Assembly (NCBI GenBank): GCA_002633005.1
Contig: NMRA01000661.1
Span: 1-62,000 of the forward strand
DNA: 62,000 nucleotides
Direction: 5' to 3'
Source of the DNA: Phoronis australis
Taxonomy: Eukaryota > Phoronida > Phoronidae
The notes beneath the pieces are model-generated. The model did not search any database. It was given only the letters and a program-made list of their open reading frames with translations, and was not told where the DNA came from. A program made the position numbers and the translations under genes. Positions 11,418 through 24,122 of this stretch are shown piece after piece (position 1 is the first letter of the stretch; each line of letters starts with the position of its first letter).

Positions 11418-12800
11418 GTAGGAAAACTTGCTCCGGGTGTGTTCTAATATGTGTAAAGTTCTGTAACATCAACATCCACGACGAGTTAAAAGGTGTCGCG
11501 TTACCCTGACACTAAGACGCAGTCACAAAGCGATGACGTCAACGGATCTTGAGATCGGTTATCCTATTTCTGTCAATGGGGTGGTGCATATAAAAAGTGT
11601 CAAGCCCGTCTTGCTACACTCTTGTAGTAAAATTGTTGTGATTTTAATGACTGCAAATGTGTTAAAGAATTTACGCGTCCCACTTTTTTCAGAAGCAACC
11701 AAGCTATAATTGAAGCTGGCCGACCGGTTATCAAGGCGGCCGTGTGAGTGCATATGTCCGTCGTATGTTCATGCAGTTGTGGGTGAAGGGTAGCTATTGA
11801 AACAAGTATTCAACTGTATGCAATTAGACTTCAAAGCATCAGCAACTGCAATTATGGAATATAGCAACCTCTTAGCTCGAAAATTTAATGAGCGCGAAAC
11901 GACCAAAGTCAAGCAAAAAGTCTCTTGGTTTTTTCCAAGAGTGAAGAACGTGACAAACAATCACCGCGTCACATGTTAGCTCCCCTGCTGTGTAGACAAA
12001 TTATAAAAGAACTCAGAGTGCAAGTATCGATAGGAACTAATCGAACTAAATTGATGTTAAAAAATTGCTTTTTGGTGGAGTGCTCTTTAAATTATTCACC
12101 TAGCCGATTGCACCGGATAATTACTGGCGCAGACGCGGACAAGAAATGGAACGCACCACCTAAGCGTACGTACATGCCATTCTCTTACGCTATGGGCGTA
12201 CGCAAGTCCCCACCGACCGATGTTCCAGTATTACTACAACATGAGGTGTTCGAGTTGAGCGGCCAAACTACGCAAACTTTTGTCAGCTGACAAGTACATG
12301 GTATTGGTCTCCGTAGCCATAAGAGCCTGACAATGACAGTAATGGAGTTATGTCCCTCGCATTTGCTATGATTCCGACTGCAGGTTAGACCCACGTGGCA
12401 CGCTGAGTGAAACTGTCTGACCAGAGTAGGCCTATGATCTGCCATCGATTTGCGTAAACCAAACTAAACTAGCCTGGTAGGGTATATTTTAAAGGCGCAC
12501 CTCGGTCATTGCCGTCATGGTTGAATGGCCAGGTTAAAATCATACAGTGTAATTAGCGAGAACCCGAAACATGAAGGAATTCCCAATCCCTTCGAGTCAC
12601 GACTGCATGCACACGGCTCTGAGTGTGTTTGCACTCCGCAATTGTAACGCTACTGAAAACGTGATCCCCACTTGTGAAACACCTACATGTAAGAAGACAC
12701 ACGATAAACAAACAGCTTGCAGCGACTCCATTCCAATGGAAAAAGGTGTATTTTTCTCGTGTAATATGAGTGCTCAGTGGTCTTCCCCTTCTGCTTTTAG
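11418..12800 (+). other. Intron(s) inside CUB 3
   Basis: Apart from the proposed micro-exon I see nothing in it. The open frame 11925-12290 has no domain signature. Confidence 0.65.
11777..11789 (+). CDS. Candidate 13-nt micro-exon of CUB 3
   Basis: The 13 bases TTGTGGGTGAAGG lie between TTCATGCAG and GTAGCT. They add LWVK plus one base, which corrects the phase between 11417 and 12801 and gives HKIQLWVKDPTLEF. This fits the usual alternating hydrophobic CUB strand I-x-L-x-F-x-D-x-x-L-E. A 13-nt match between AG and GT can arise by chance in a 1.4-kb intron, so this remains an inference. Confidence 0.45.
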
Positions 12801-13028
12801 ATCCAACCCTGGAATTTAACGTACAGATCAGTAAAGATTGTCATCTCGACTATGTGACTGTTCTGAACGGTGGCTACCCTTCGTCTCCTTCTATCGGACG
12901 ATTCTGCGGCAACGGAACAAACGCGATTAAATTGCGGTCGATGAACAACCGCCTTCGTGTCGAATTCAATAGTGATTTCTTGTCAGCTGGTGGACGATTC
13001 AAAATACGTTACAACATCGACAACACAG
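12801..13028 (+). CDS. CUB domain 3, last part (exon)
   Basis: Acceptor CTTCTGCTTTTAG, donor GTTAGT. It reads DPTLEFNVQISKDCHLDYVT, then VLNGG, GRFCGNGTNA and VEFNSDFLSAGGRFKIRY: the third and fourth cysteines, the acidic D-Y-V strand and the closing strands of a CUB. Phase 1 in and out. Confidence 0.9.
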
Positions 13029-13335
13029 GTTAGTTCGCTTTCACAGAACAATATGTCATCTGGCTTTTCATGCGCACTGGTTATTGTTGTGTTTACTGCG
13101 ATATCTCGGATCCAACACATTTGGCTCATGAGAAGGGTCTAGTATCAGCAAACTGCACTGGGTTTTCATTTACAAGTGTTGCTGTGCTGTAAATTCAAAA
13201 CTACACTGAGAGATAAAAACGCTTTACCTGTTCTAAATGTGTTTGGCTGTTTTTCAATACCCCATGTACATATTCCTTACATGCACAAAATGAAGTGAGT
13301 GTTCGCGTGTATTTTGTGACCTTCTTTCCCTTCAG
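13029..13335 (+). other. Intron between CUB 3 and CUB 4
   Basis: Short phase 1 intron of 307 bases. I see nothing in it. Confidence 0.8.
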
Positions 13336-13523
13336 GTTGCGGAGGCGTTTTGCATGCGGCCAATGGCCATATAAATTCGCCCAACTACCCCCATCACTAC
13401 CCACATAATACCCAGTGCATCTGGGACATTATAGTGGTTTCAGGGAATCACGTTAATTTGACCTTCAACAATCCGTTTGCAATCGATGCAGAGTTCAGCA
13501 CATGTACTTACGATTACGTAGAA
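13336..13523 (+). CDS. CUB domain 4, first half (exon)
   Basis: Acceptor TTTCCCTTCAG, donor GTAAGT. It reads GCGGVLHAANGHINSPNYP, then NTQCIWDIIV and EFSTCTYDYVE: three CUB cysteines and the acidic loop. It leaves in phase 0. Confidence 0.93.
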
Positions 13524-14407
13524 GTAAGTCAACTATCAGTTTCATAATTTCAGAAGTTACATGGTCAATATTCGAAATGCATTCTTACATGTATAATGTT
13601 ACTTAGGCCTAAATAACGACTCGACTTGATCTTGCGTTTTATCACATACGTGTTGAAAAAGTTGAGTGAAATATGGCCATGTTGTATTGCTTTCCGTACT
13701 GCTCTCCCGGGACTATTTTTAACAGTGGCCATTACACTCTGACATGGAAAGTACAAAAGTTTGGTCAATGTCGAGTTCGGACGTCACTAGCCGGCTCGAT
13801 CACTTCTCAACATGCGAACATACATGTACATGTAAAATCTGATACAAAACTGTTAATTTTATAACTCTTACTTCTCAGTTTCATTTGCTAAAATATTATC
13901 GTCTGCCATGGCGCCTTGGTAACTTCAGTGTTAACTATTCTTGTTATTGTTTAATAATTTTCAAAAATGTTAAAAGTTCAATGCACAATTATCGTTGTTA
14001 TTTCTTTTCAGATAATAATTCGTTGCATTAAATGCTGTTTTCTTTTTCTATAATAAACGTGTAGCTTAACGCACAAGCACATGAACTATAGGTTGTGATC
14101 TGCCACGTGAACATTCTTGGAGAAATATTTAAAGGTCTGCCGAAAAAATAAAAGAAACTTATGAATTCGAAGCGTATGGGATAAATACAAATTCGGTCTC
14201 GGTCGATACGCGTAATAGTGTCTCGTGGGTTATTATTTCATCTACGCCACTCTTGTGTATAATATACTTCTACGCTGTCTTCTTGTTGGATGGCGAAAGC
14301 ATAGCTCACCATTTGGCAGCCAAATGTTATAATAGAAAGCCTCTATTTGGGTCCTGCACTGGACTAATAGATTAGGACCTGATTTCAGAAATTTTTTATC
14401 TATTTAG
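13524..14407 (+). other. Intron inside CUB 4
   Basis: Contains the block 13650-13905 homologous to the CUB 2/3 intron. Nothing else is recognised. Confidence 0.75.
13650..13905. repeat. Intron block homologous to 9620-9905
   Basis: Partner of the block in the CUB 2/CUB 3 intron, with the same order of shared words but many substitutions and small indels. An ATACATGTACATGTA run replaces part of the partner's text. Confidence 0.7.
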
Positions 14408-14564
14408 GTCAGTGATTACAAGAATGGTGAATACACGCCCATTTATCGTGGTTGTGGACACAAGTTGCCACCATCCCAACGTTCGTCGGATAATCGACTT
14501 CGAGTCAAATTCCGTTCAGATCCCTGGACCAATGCTACTGGGTTTTCTGCAAGCTGGAGAACAG
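14408..14564 (+). CDS. CUB domain 4, second half (exon)
   Basis: Acceptor ATCTATTTAG, donor GTAACA. It starts in phase 0 with VSDYKNGEYTPIYRGCGHKL and closes with VKFRSDPWTNATGFSASW. The YDG motif is replaced by YKNG and RYCG by RGCG, but the domain pattern is intact. Confidence 0.92.
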
Positions 14565-16146
14565 GTAACAGGCATCACGCACTGAGCACGTCATTAGTGG
14601 GCGTAATCAGCCTCTATGACGAGTGTCCAGGCTTTTGATCTACCGGGTGAGCACAGATCGGGCTACTGTTTCCGCGAGCCCCTTTGCATCTCAAAAGTAT
14701 CGGAATACATGTATGTTCAGGGATACTGAACCTTGTTTTGGTGATTTTAACCAATCCTAGTTCTATCAGTTTATAATGCACTATTGGCGCCCACCTTGAA
14801 TGAGAAAAAGCAGGATTCAACTAAAGACTGACTCATTCCTTCTATGTCACAGATAGGATATTATATTACTCGGAGGATGGTCTTTCCGCCTAGTACAGTT
14901 GCCGTGTAACTCCACTAAAGCTTAGGCCACGCTTACCGTTTAACATGCTTTCTACGGATTTTAAAATTTTGCTAGAAATGTTTTAGGGTTGTCAATTATT
15001 ACAGAACATTATTCTATTTCAGAGGACTAGATGGGAACGTATTTTTAATATCTATTAATAGGCCTAAACCATGTTCGGTATCTTTTTAAATTACATATTA
15101 CTTCACATCTGTAGGACCTGAAATACATTCATCATGCCTTAAACATGTTCAGATTTAAGGCCCCCTCTGTACTTGTATCTAACTACATGGTGGTGGCCTA
15201 CACGTTTCATTGATCGCATATCAATGTCCTCGCTCGTAGAAACTGTGGTCGGGCCCCACTTGTAAGTAATTGACCTTCAACAAAAACCTTTTAAACTGCC
15301 CTCTGACTGTTGGATGATCACATTCATATTTGTTGGTTATTGTTGGATGGTGTTGACAATTTGAAGTTATTAGCTTTGACCAGAATGGCAGAACGACAGA
15401 ATTCGTTGTGTCCTAGTGATTTTGTAAAAACATTTCAATTCTCACTGTTGGCTGCCAGTCATGCTTTGAAGTCAAGACCAGTGACTTCACCAATTCAATA
15501 CACAAAAACATTTTACTATTTAGCTGGTGTGGTCCAGCTCAGCCAGAAAAAGCGTCTGTTTGGGACTGTTGAGGCTGCGAATTCGTTAGGCTTGGTCTCA
15601 GAAAACTATTTTTCTCTCTGTTTAAGTTCATTTCGAGGCCCACATTAGCGTAGGCAACGTCTTGGTTGTTATTCATTAACAAGTCTATTGTACATGTATA
15701 TGTATAGGATGTGAGCCGTGCAGCGGAATGCACCTTCATATCCTATCTTCTCTCATAATTTTCATTTGCGTCGAAAGTTCCAATGTTGGCTGCAATGTTT
15801 ATCGTGTCGTCTCCACCAAGATTTGTTTTATAATGAAAAGCATTGACTGCCGATGGAAAAGACGTAGTTTCAGATGGATTTTTGAAAGCATGTGGACAGA
15901 CTCCCTTGCCCTGATTGCCGACTACATGTACCTCTTACCTCTCCGTCCAACCATTTTTTCATTCATCCTTCCCCATTTTCGTCCGTTCTTTTTATCGGAA
16001 AGTCCATCCTCTCATCTCTAAGTGCGTGTTTCCATTACTTGACTGAGCCTGAAAAACATGTATACCCAGATCTTTTACCTCTTGGATGCATTCATTTTGC
16101 CCTTTAAGATTGCTTGAAACTCTTGCACCATAATCTTTATTTACAG
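14565..16146 (+). other. Intron between CUB 4 and CUB 5
   Basis: Contains a dispersed repeat (14727-15095) whose partner is at 44713-45085. The 112-residue open frame at 15310-15648 has no recognised domain and no splice logic, and I leave it uncalled. Confidence 0.7.
14727..15095. repeat. Dispersed repeat, about 370 bp, copy 1
   Basis: Matches 44713-45085 along its length: shared words include GTTGCCGTGTAA, CACGC, TTACAGA, ATTATT and AGGTTGCC-like text in the same order. No coding capacity and no obvious terminal repeats. It is an unclassified interspersed repeat. Confidence 0.7.
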
Positions 16147-16296
16147 TTTGTGGTTTCATGACCACCGTGCACTCAGGAGTTTTTTCTTCTCCTGGCTACC
16201 CCAATAATTATGACCACGACATCAGATGCGAGTATGTCATCACCGGTGATCCTACGGATTTTGTTACCGTGGAATTTGACACTTTCAGACTACAAG
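16147..16296 (+). CDS. CUB domain 5, first half (exon)
   Basis: Acceptor CTTTATTTACAG, donor GTATTC. It reads VCGFMTTVHSGVFSSPGYPN, then IRCEYVI and VTVEFDTFRLQ. The usual CGG is CGF. It leaves in phase 1. Confidence 0.92.
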
Positions 16297-16799
16297 GTAT
16301 TCTTACCTTTTATGCTATTTCTCTGATGTTTTCATGACTTTTTGTTACTTAAACTGACGATATTTTTTATTTTTTGTTCAAACAAATGCACTGTATTGCT
16401 GTAAGGTTCCTACATGCAATTGATAGCTTACATACATGTACATGTATGAATAGGAACATCTCTATTTAGTAGGGTGGAAGCTTTTGTTTCATTTTGAGCG
16501 AAAGTTCTCATCGTATTCTAGAGAGACACTCTAATAGCTTTCCTTTTGATATGCCTGTCCCATTCAAAAGGCAAGTAAACAATGGGATCCTATGGTATGA
16601 TGCAACCTCACCCAAGGCAGACATCTCTTTTACATCTCCGTCATGTCATTAGTCTTTGAGATCAAACGTCGATACAGGCACCAAACAGTGCGAACCAACC
16701 GTTTATGTTTGAGGTGTACACGTTTGGAATCCTAAATTTATGACTATCATGTAAGTGTGCGTCGGGTTTGTTTAACAGTTTCATTGCTTTACTTTTCAG
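16297..16799 (+). other. Intron inside CUB 5
   Basis: Has an ACATACATGTACATGTATG palindromic run near 16432. Otherwise I see nothing. Confidence 0.75.
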
Positions 16800-16988
16800 A
16801 GAGCTCCGATTGCGTGCGTGACTCACTCACTTTATTCGACGGTACCAATGAAACGCAACCGCTCATTGGTCGATTCTGTGGTTACCGAAGGCGATTTTCC
16901 GTAGCTGCAACGGGTTCTATGTTGTTGGTATTCTTTTCGGATAAAAGTTTGTCGAACACAGGCTTTAGGGCAACCTTCCGTCACACTC
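16800..16988 (+). CDS. CUB domain 5, second half (exon)
   Basis: Acceptor CTTTACTTTTCAG, donor GTAAGC. It reads ESSDCVRDSLTLFDGTNETQ, then LIGRFCGYRRR and LVFFSDKSLSNTGFRATF. DSLTLFDG and FFSD are the standard CUB second-half motifs. It leaves in phase 1. Confidence 0.93.
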
Positions 16989-18517
16989 GTAAGCATAAGA
17001 AATTGTGTTGTTTCATTAGCGTGACTTAAGACTTGAAAATTAAATTTGGTCTTACGCTCCACATAACTATTTCCGAGAATAATTTAAACTCACTTTAGCA
17101 AACAAAATTAAAGTATCCGATGATATGGCCATAATTGTTAATTACTATGAAAAATATACACACTATTTCCAGGCAGTGAAGCTCTGATAATTACATGACT
17201 AGACCTTCTCTTGGCAACTGTGAGGTGGCAGCGTAACTTGGGGCCAAGAAGCAAAACAGCAGAAAATTGAGATTTTTTATGCTATTACTTTGGTTTAATT
17301 GTATGCATAGCACGGTAAAGTGTAGGCATTTTTAAATTTTGAATTGAAAGTGATCGTCAAATATGCAAATATGTTGTTCACCCAGTGTCCATTTTGGTTG
17401 TGGATTGGTGGATTAACATATATGCGTGTACACGTCTGTGCGTTTCCGTTCTTTTAAATTCAGTACACTGCGGTAAGTGCACTATAGGCAATAATCAAAA
17501 ACGAGACATTCAACTACCGTGTTTTCTTGTACTTAGTTCGAATACCCCTGTATGAGGGAAAAGTAGGCCTAGGCTTAGACCGCTCAACTTTGGTCAATGA
17601 AGAAAACCTCCGGTCAATCAGTGTCAATGCTGCACAACAAATTTCTGTCTTGAGTCCTTAAATCATTTTTCATGAAAGAAACCTCAGACGTTTTCCTTGT
17701 CATGTTTTTATTTTCATTTTCATTTACTTTACACTATCGCTTACAGAATAGTTGCAATGCCACAAAGTTAATTTACTAGAAATGACTAGTTGTAATATAC
17801 ATTTAGATTGCCAGGGTGCTTGTTTGCCACGCAATAAACTCTTAGTAGCCTAAGTCTTTAACGTTTTGCCAAAACGCTGAGCAACATCGAGTTTCATATG
17901 TTGCGCTCTCTAGTCCCACTAGTACTTTTTCACGCATGTCAATGTGTGATTTAGTTTTTACTGCAGCTTAAAAGCTGAATTGACCAGTACAGGGGCATGT
18001 TTCATAAAACGTGAGTAAGGACTTAAGCCAGACAATTGGTCTTTGGCTACCACTTCACATTTGCTGAATAAGGGTTTAGCCAAGTAATTGTGAGCGCATC
18101 ACCATTAAGTAATTAGCAGACCTGTACATTCGGAGAGACTTTGTTTTCTGCTCAAGTGACTTTTATTCACAGATAGGTGTGGGGGTTGTATAACTAAATT
18201 TTCTGACTAAAATGCTAAGTTGCTTTTCGTGAAACAGACTCCAGGCTGGTTGTTTAATACATTTGACATTCGCCTAAAACGTTGTCGACTGGGAGATCAA
18301 GTATTCCTCTGTTAAACGGAGTTCCAAATTCTTGGTGAGCATGTCGATTGCGAGCGATCCACATAACCCGCACAGAACCTTACAATACCGTTATCTCTGC
18401 CATGTGGGGACCTGTAATTTGCCATGAGTGATAAGATGACGAATTTATTCTTTAAGAACTAACAACTACGCATGCAACAGGTAACTCAGTGAGTTTACAA
18501 CACGATTTTCGATGCAG
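16989..18517 (+). other. Intron between CUB 5 and CUB 6
   Basis: No coding sequence, RNA or repeat that I can name. Confidence 0.7.
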
Positions 18518-18644
18518 GTTGTGGCGGTGAATTAAGAGCATCTGACGGTACCATTGAGCCGTACGTAGCAACTTATCACGGGAGTTTTGTCTGTGCTTGG
18601 ACTATAATAGTTAAATCTGACAGAGCTGTAGACATCTCACTCAG
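18518..18644 (+). CDS. CUB domain 6, first half (exon)
   Basis: Acceptor TTTTCGATGCAG, donor GTACGT. It reads RCGGELRASDGTIEPYVATY, then FVCAWTIIVKSDRAVDISL. The SPxYP motif is replaced by EPYVATY, so this CUB is divergent. It leaves in phase 2, the only certain CUB-internal intron that is not phase 0 or 1. Confidence 0.88.
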
Positions 18645-20034
18645 GTACGTTTTGAATATTAATGGAATTACTTGAATAACTTTTTCTGCGAGTTTTTCCG
18701 TTGATGTCATGTGTGCTTTGGCTAATACATGTAATACCCTCCTCTAAAGGTGTGATTTCGTGCCGGCAATCATCTGTCGATTAGCTCGCCACCAGCACTG
18801 GTTACCGATTTAGTAGCATTGAAAAGATTTCAAACTTTCTCCAAAATTTTGAGAAAGGTAAAAGGGTGATTCCCTCGAAGCATTCACCAACATTTTGCTT
18901 TTGGCTAATAATTGTTTTCTGCCTGAATGAGGAAGCAGAGACTTTGCATAAACGTACGCGCACAATATTATTGCAAACAAACGCTGTAGCACGCATTGGG
19001 AAAAGAACTACCAACGCTGCTTATCGCTTGTATTCCAGTGTGTTTTTTCACTCGAGAGATGTTCTGTATTGCATAGAGTCTTGTTTGATTTTTAGTTTGA
19101 AAAGGTGCACCAAGTTGTCCTTAGATGCTGATGGGGAGACACTTCTAGCATCTACTGTAAAAATGCTTGAAGCCTTAGTTGGAAAACTTTCTCTCAATTG
19201 AACTATCTTGTCAGCTTTAACTTGGCCATTTTTATATTATTTCACACATCCTCGTGCTTCATGCAACTAAATGCAACGAGCGAAGGGAAAACCACTGGGA
19301 TGCTGAGGTTAAAAAAGTTCAATAATCTGCATGAGCTCAGTAGATGAAATTGGAAGTCCCTGAAATATAAGTTTGGGAGAATCGCCCTGTTCTACAAGGA
19401 ACATTAAATTGTTATTTTAGTTGCGATTGATCATTGAAGAGGCCAAAATAGGATTTTGTAATATTTTAGGTACATGTACGCTACTGTGTCGTGCATTTTT
19501 ATGCCTTATGCAAAATTTAAATTGCCATTTATTTCATTTGGTACAAAGTACGCTCACTTGCTTTTATCTTTTGTAAAGAATTTCGACTACCATTATTCCG
19601 TTTGCTTCTAAAATCCACAGCATATACAACTACACTTTCTGGTATGATGAACAACTCAGACGAGTATTAAGAAATCCAGATACGAAGTACAACTGAGCAA
19701 GTCGAAATCATATTAGTGTGGATACTGTTTCCCTGGCGGTTGAATTGTCGTTGTTTTTGTTAGAAAACGTCGACTTTTTGGCTTTCGCATCTTTGTGAAA
19801 CAGGTTTGCAAGCTTTCTGTGGCACTGTTTTAGCTTGGACGAAATACACAAGTCTTCGTTTTTCTCCAGAAAAACTTTGTGGCACAAAACGCTAGCTTGT
19901 ATACACTGTGTACCTTGACCCAAGTATAAGAGAAAAAATGACCCAAATATACGAAGAAACGTTGTGTATGACTTCGGAGCTTTGGCGGTACCTTTGTTAT
20001 TTACGTATGCGCTGGATCTTTGAATTGTTCCCAG
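18645..20034 (+). other. Intron inside CUB 6
   Basis: Open frames at 18866-19201 (plus) and 19708-20076 (minus) have no recognisable domain, and the second overlaps the next exon. I see nothing else. Confidence 0.7.
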
Positions 20035-20246
20035 AGTGGCCACCAACTTCGAAAACATCTCTACAGACTGTAGCAACTACATCGAAGTCCACGATGGTGT
20101 TGATCAGAAAGCGGCATCTTTAGGACGTTTCTGTTTGCCTTCTGTTGGACATGTTCGAAGCAGTGATCACAGGGTGAAGGTCACGTTTTCCTCTAACAGC
20201 ACGGTCACTCTGAATTCCTTCTCGATTAATTTCCGGTCTACCCTTG
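20035..20246 (+). CDS. CUB domain 6, second half (exon)
   Basis: Acceptor TTGTTCCCAG, donor GTAAGT. It enters in phase 2 and reads VATNFENISTDCSNYIEVHD, then LGRFCLPSVGH and VTFSSNSTVTLNSFSINF. The RYCG motif is RFCL, again a divergent copy, but both cysteines are kept. It leaves in phase 1. Confidence 0.92.
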
Positions 20247-21946
20247 GTAAGTGTAAGCTATACCAATAATAAAAATGTGAAGCTAAAATTAGAGTGGTGA
20301 CCAGACAATTATGTAGGGCTGTATCTATTGTTTCTAAAATAAAGAAAAAAAAAACACACTGCCAAAGTACGATTTTGTCATGTGTGCCTAGTGTGTTACG
20401 TGCTGTTTAATCAATGCCATAGACCTCTACACGCAAGCATATAAAGCATTCATAACCTGTGGACAGCTTCACTACTTAACGATAAAAACATTACAAGGTC
20501 GCCGGCCAATGTGCATATCAAGCCCGAAGGCTTTTTAAGACAGATCTGTATGCTCCACTGGAAATACCGTGAGCGTTTAATTTGTAATGCAGTTTTAAAA
20601 TCTTGCTGACAAAATACATCTTGTCCTGAGAAATGAAGGGAAATTGTATTATTTCGAATCCTTAGCGCATTGACCAACACAAATCGCACTCACAACAAAC
20701 TTAAGATCACTGCGATTTGCCTTGCAGACAGCTTAGGCCTCCAAGCCATTCTCATACCAGTGCCAAGAGCTTTAAATTTACCAGTTGCTGACTTTCGAAG
20801 CAGCAGCACCATATTGAAATTCACTCTACGGCTAGACGGCGATCATGTCCTTAGTGGACAAAGGTTCAGCGCCAATTAGAGAACGATCCATACAATGCAG
20901 ACGGGAGTCTTCAATTTTCAACCAACTGGTCGACACAGCGTTTCAACACCTTTCCCGTTATTACATATATCATGCCGACCAATTGCGACTGCTATGTGGT
21001 GGGGTGTACTAACACCTTACGAAAAAGGCAAATTATATATCATGTTCCATATAATTCACACTGCAAAGAAGTATCCGACACAAAGCCAGTGGCTGCGGCT
21101 GATAGGCGTGAGAGTTTCGATCCCAGTCGGTGTAAAAAGACTTAAACTAATAATCAGAAGAAGTGGCTGACATTGGAATGTATTCCTCTGTTGTTAAATT
21201 GATGAACCATTATGTAGTAATTGAGTTTCTGTCCACCAAGTCTAAGTCGGGATCAATTAGAAGTCACTTTCGTGCTCTCATTACTCTAGAGAGCACCAAT
21301 ATGAACTGTATTCTATTGACTATCGCGCCACCACCTCAATGTCGTGACACAACCCTAGATAAAAGAAGACAATAACTACATGTTATGAAGTTCGTCTAAG
21401 CAAAATGTCGGGTAATTTCGCAAAAGCCGTCATCGAGATTTAAGGACGACGACTAGTAAGCTGTAAATCTTAAGTCAATTATGCTAAGATTTTAATTTTG
21501 CATTGATTACAGAGCTGTTGTTTCAAAGCCAGAGAACGTAGGGAAGCTAGAGTTTTTAGGGACATTCTTCGGTCATGGGACAGAGGCCAATGACAAGTGA
21601 CAGATTTCCGTGAATAAAAGTTGCTTACTATAATTAAGTCGTGAATGATTATTCTAACACCGAGAAGCTCTTTAAAAGTCGGGTTTAACTTTTTATGTGA
21701 AATGTTGAGAGAAGTTTGGAGATTACTGACAGACGGTGGAATCAACTAACAAATTCTAGGCATTACTGTCGAGACAGGGATGAAAACAAATATGGATGTC
21801 ATGAAAAATGATGGGGGGAATTGAAGAAAAAGTTGTTGCAATCGAATGAGCATGCAGGTATGAACTAGGCGACCGGTTGAATTTGAAATCAAACCACCGT
21901 CCTGTCTCTGTCAGTGGTCAAATCACAGTGTGTTACTATTTTACAG
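20247..21946 (+). other. Intron between CUB 6 and CUB 7
   Basis: Contains a THAP-domain fossil (about 20972-21140). Otherwise nothing recognised. Confidence 0.7.
20972..21140 (+). pseudogene. THAP-domain fossil, probably transposon-derived
   Basis: From an ATG the frame reads MPTNCDCYVVGCTNTLRKRQ and then loses frame; a shifted frame continues as KKYPTQSQWLRLIG. Together this follows the THAP zinc-binding pattern: C-x-VxGCTN near the start, then a basic stretch and the conserved W. THAP domains occur in host proteins and in several DNA transposases. Because it is frameshifted and lies inside an intron, a dead transposon is the likeliest source. Confidence 0.55.
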
Positions 21947-22134
21947 GGTTAAATCAGGGCTGCGGAGGCGTGTTGACAGAAACGTCTGGAACAATTGGCT
22001 TCCCACCCATCAACCAATACGAAGTGTTTGAAGGGAGTTTAAACTGCACTTGGTTCGTTAACGTGTTTGACCATGCTGTACCGTGCCTTACATTCACTTC
22101 ATTCAACATTGTGTGCCACAGCAGATATGTTCAG
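21947..22134 (+). CDS. CUB domain 7, first half (exon)
   Basis: Acceptor TACTATTTTACAG, donor GTTTGT. It reads GLNQGCGGVLTETSGTIGFP, then LNCTWFV and PCLTFTSFNIVCHSRYVQ. It has an extra cysteine (in PCLTF) beyond the usual pair in this half. It leaves in phase 0. Confidence 0.9.
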
Positions 22135-24122
22135 GTTTGTCACTAGTAGTTACCTCCTCATTTGAATGGTCACATTTCGTTTACTCTCCAAGCCTATGCC
22201 GGATCAGACGGAGATGAGATCCGTAGAATTACTTTCGTGTGAGTTTATTCAGACTATGCAAGCTTACCACGCAAAATCACGGTGGGTGAAAAGCGAGTAT
22301 TCAGGCGGGGCTGGTATGATGAATTATGGGAAAAAAAATCACGGTTTCTGTTGGATAAGTGAACATTTAACGCGGCAAGTGTCTCGCAAACGTCGTGTCT
22401 AACGAAACAGAGAAACAGGGTGGACCCAAAATCATTTTTCAAGTTCCTGGTGACGACTTCCGGCGCACCAAACAAATTTTGCCGATTCACCCGACTCACT
22501 GACATCACTGAGCCAAAAGCAGGCTATCACAATCCATTATTCACAACTAGCTAAAATCAAAATGAATTAGCCATCTCACGGCTACTTATTTATTGCAAAG
22601 CGAGGAAAAACATTCTATCTGACCTTTTAGGGTACACGCGTGGTGAAGCCGGTAGCTGGATTCTCCAGGCAGAGAGCCCTAGTTGCTTGATGCTACCGCT
22701 GTCAAGACGTCGATTGTTAGCCTACTTGTTAGAATCTGACTCGCCGCTGTAAGAAAATTTCCAAAACTTACTTTCTCACATGACCTGGAATGTGTTACGA
22801 CACGAGTGTTAAAAACATCGAGTACGTAATTTTTTATATTACGTGGGCGAATCACAAAGTAGTGCAAAGAAGAAATCCATACGCCTCACATTTTATCATC
22901 TGCAAAACACTAAAACAACCAAACGCGCACTAACCAAACAATGCCGGAATTCCGACATGGTTATGATTGACAAATTGGGTGTAGCAACTGTACGTACTCC
23001 CAGTGGTAACGACATACAAACAACTTCTTAAACGGACCCATCTTCGGCTGCGAATTCCATATCCACGTTCATTCAAACGGCGGAGATAAGTCCCAACTCA
23101 AAAGCGGCGAAACTGTCTAGCTGTGCTGTCTCAAGGTCAATTCAGTGCTCCCGTGAGGGGAAGCCTTGTTGACTGTTATTTATAAACACTTTTTAACTTT
23201 TAATATTAAAACTTCAAAGACTGTTCATTAGATTCTAACTTGAATCTTTGCAACGAAAGCTGAGTGTAATTTACAACTGTTAAGCTTAAAATAAAACTAT
23301 TTACAAAAAATAACTGAATTGCTTTACTTTGCTCATGCGTGTTTTGCCAAAAGTTGCGTCATGTGGTTGGAAGTTTTAGACATGTTTTTCGGCAAAGAGA
23401 TCGTTTTTACGGTTCATGTGAGAAAACAAATCCTACACTCGCCTCAGACTGATGACATGGCAAGCCTCGGGATTTTGACAAAATCTACTAGAAGTTTTGC
23501 CCATGTCATAAACCTGAGACTCGTGTAGGATTCTCTATGTAAAATATATTCATAAAACAAAAAGAGATATCTCGTTAAACACAAAAATGCGTGAAAAATG
23601 TTGTTGAAGTACACAGAAAGTTAGCTCGAGTCACGTTAATACATGTAGCTTCCAGTGGGCTCAGACAACCACGTTCTCGATAATACGTACATGTATGATA
23701 ACGAAGAGAACGTACATGTAAGTACATGAATACATTTAATCCTTGACTTCCAATCGCAACATCCAGCATCGTCAGAGGAAAAAAAATCTATAATAAGACG
23801 GGTGGAAATGTATAAAAATATAAGAAACAAGTTTTAGCTTCAGTTGTTATAGATTTCTCTCCTCTGTCGACGACGGATGTGACGATCGGAGGTCCGGGAT
23901 AAAATGTATTTATTTTCTCTTCCTTTTCCCAATTAAAATCGAGCATCTATTGCATTTTGACGTATATTAAATGTACATGTACGTCGCCTGGCAGCTGTTT
24001 TAAGTGCATGTGAGTGCACGAGAAACCTTGAATCCGCAGAGTTCAGTGTAGTGTTCATATCTGTCATTTAAATCAAGACACTGCAATCATAAAAACTCGA
24101 GCAATTGCTTGTTTATTTGTAG
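22135..24122 (+). other. Intron inside CUB 7
   Basis: ACATGTA runs occur at 23640-23730 and 23970-23985. I see no gene or classified repeat. Confidence 0.7.
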
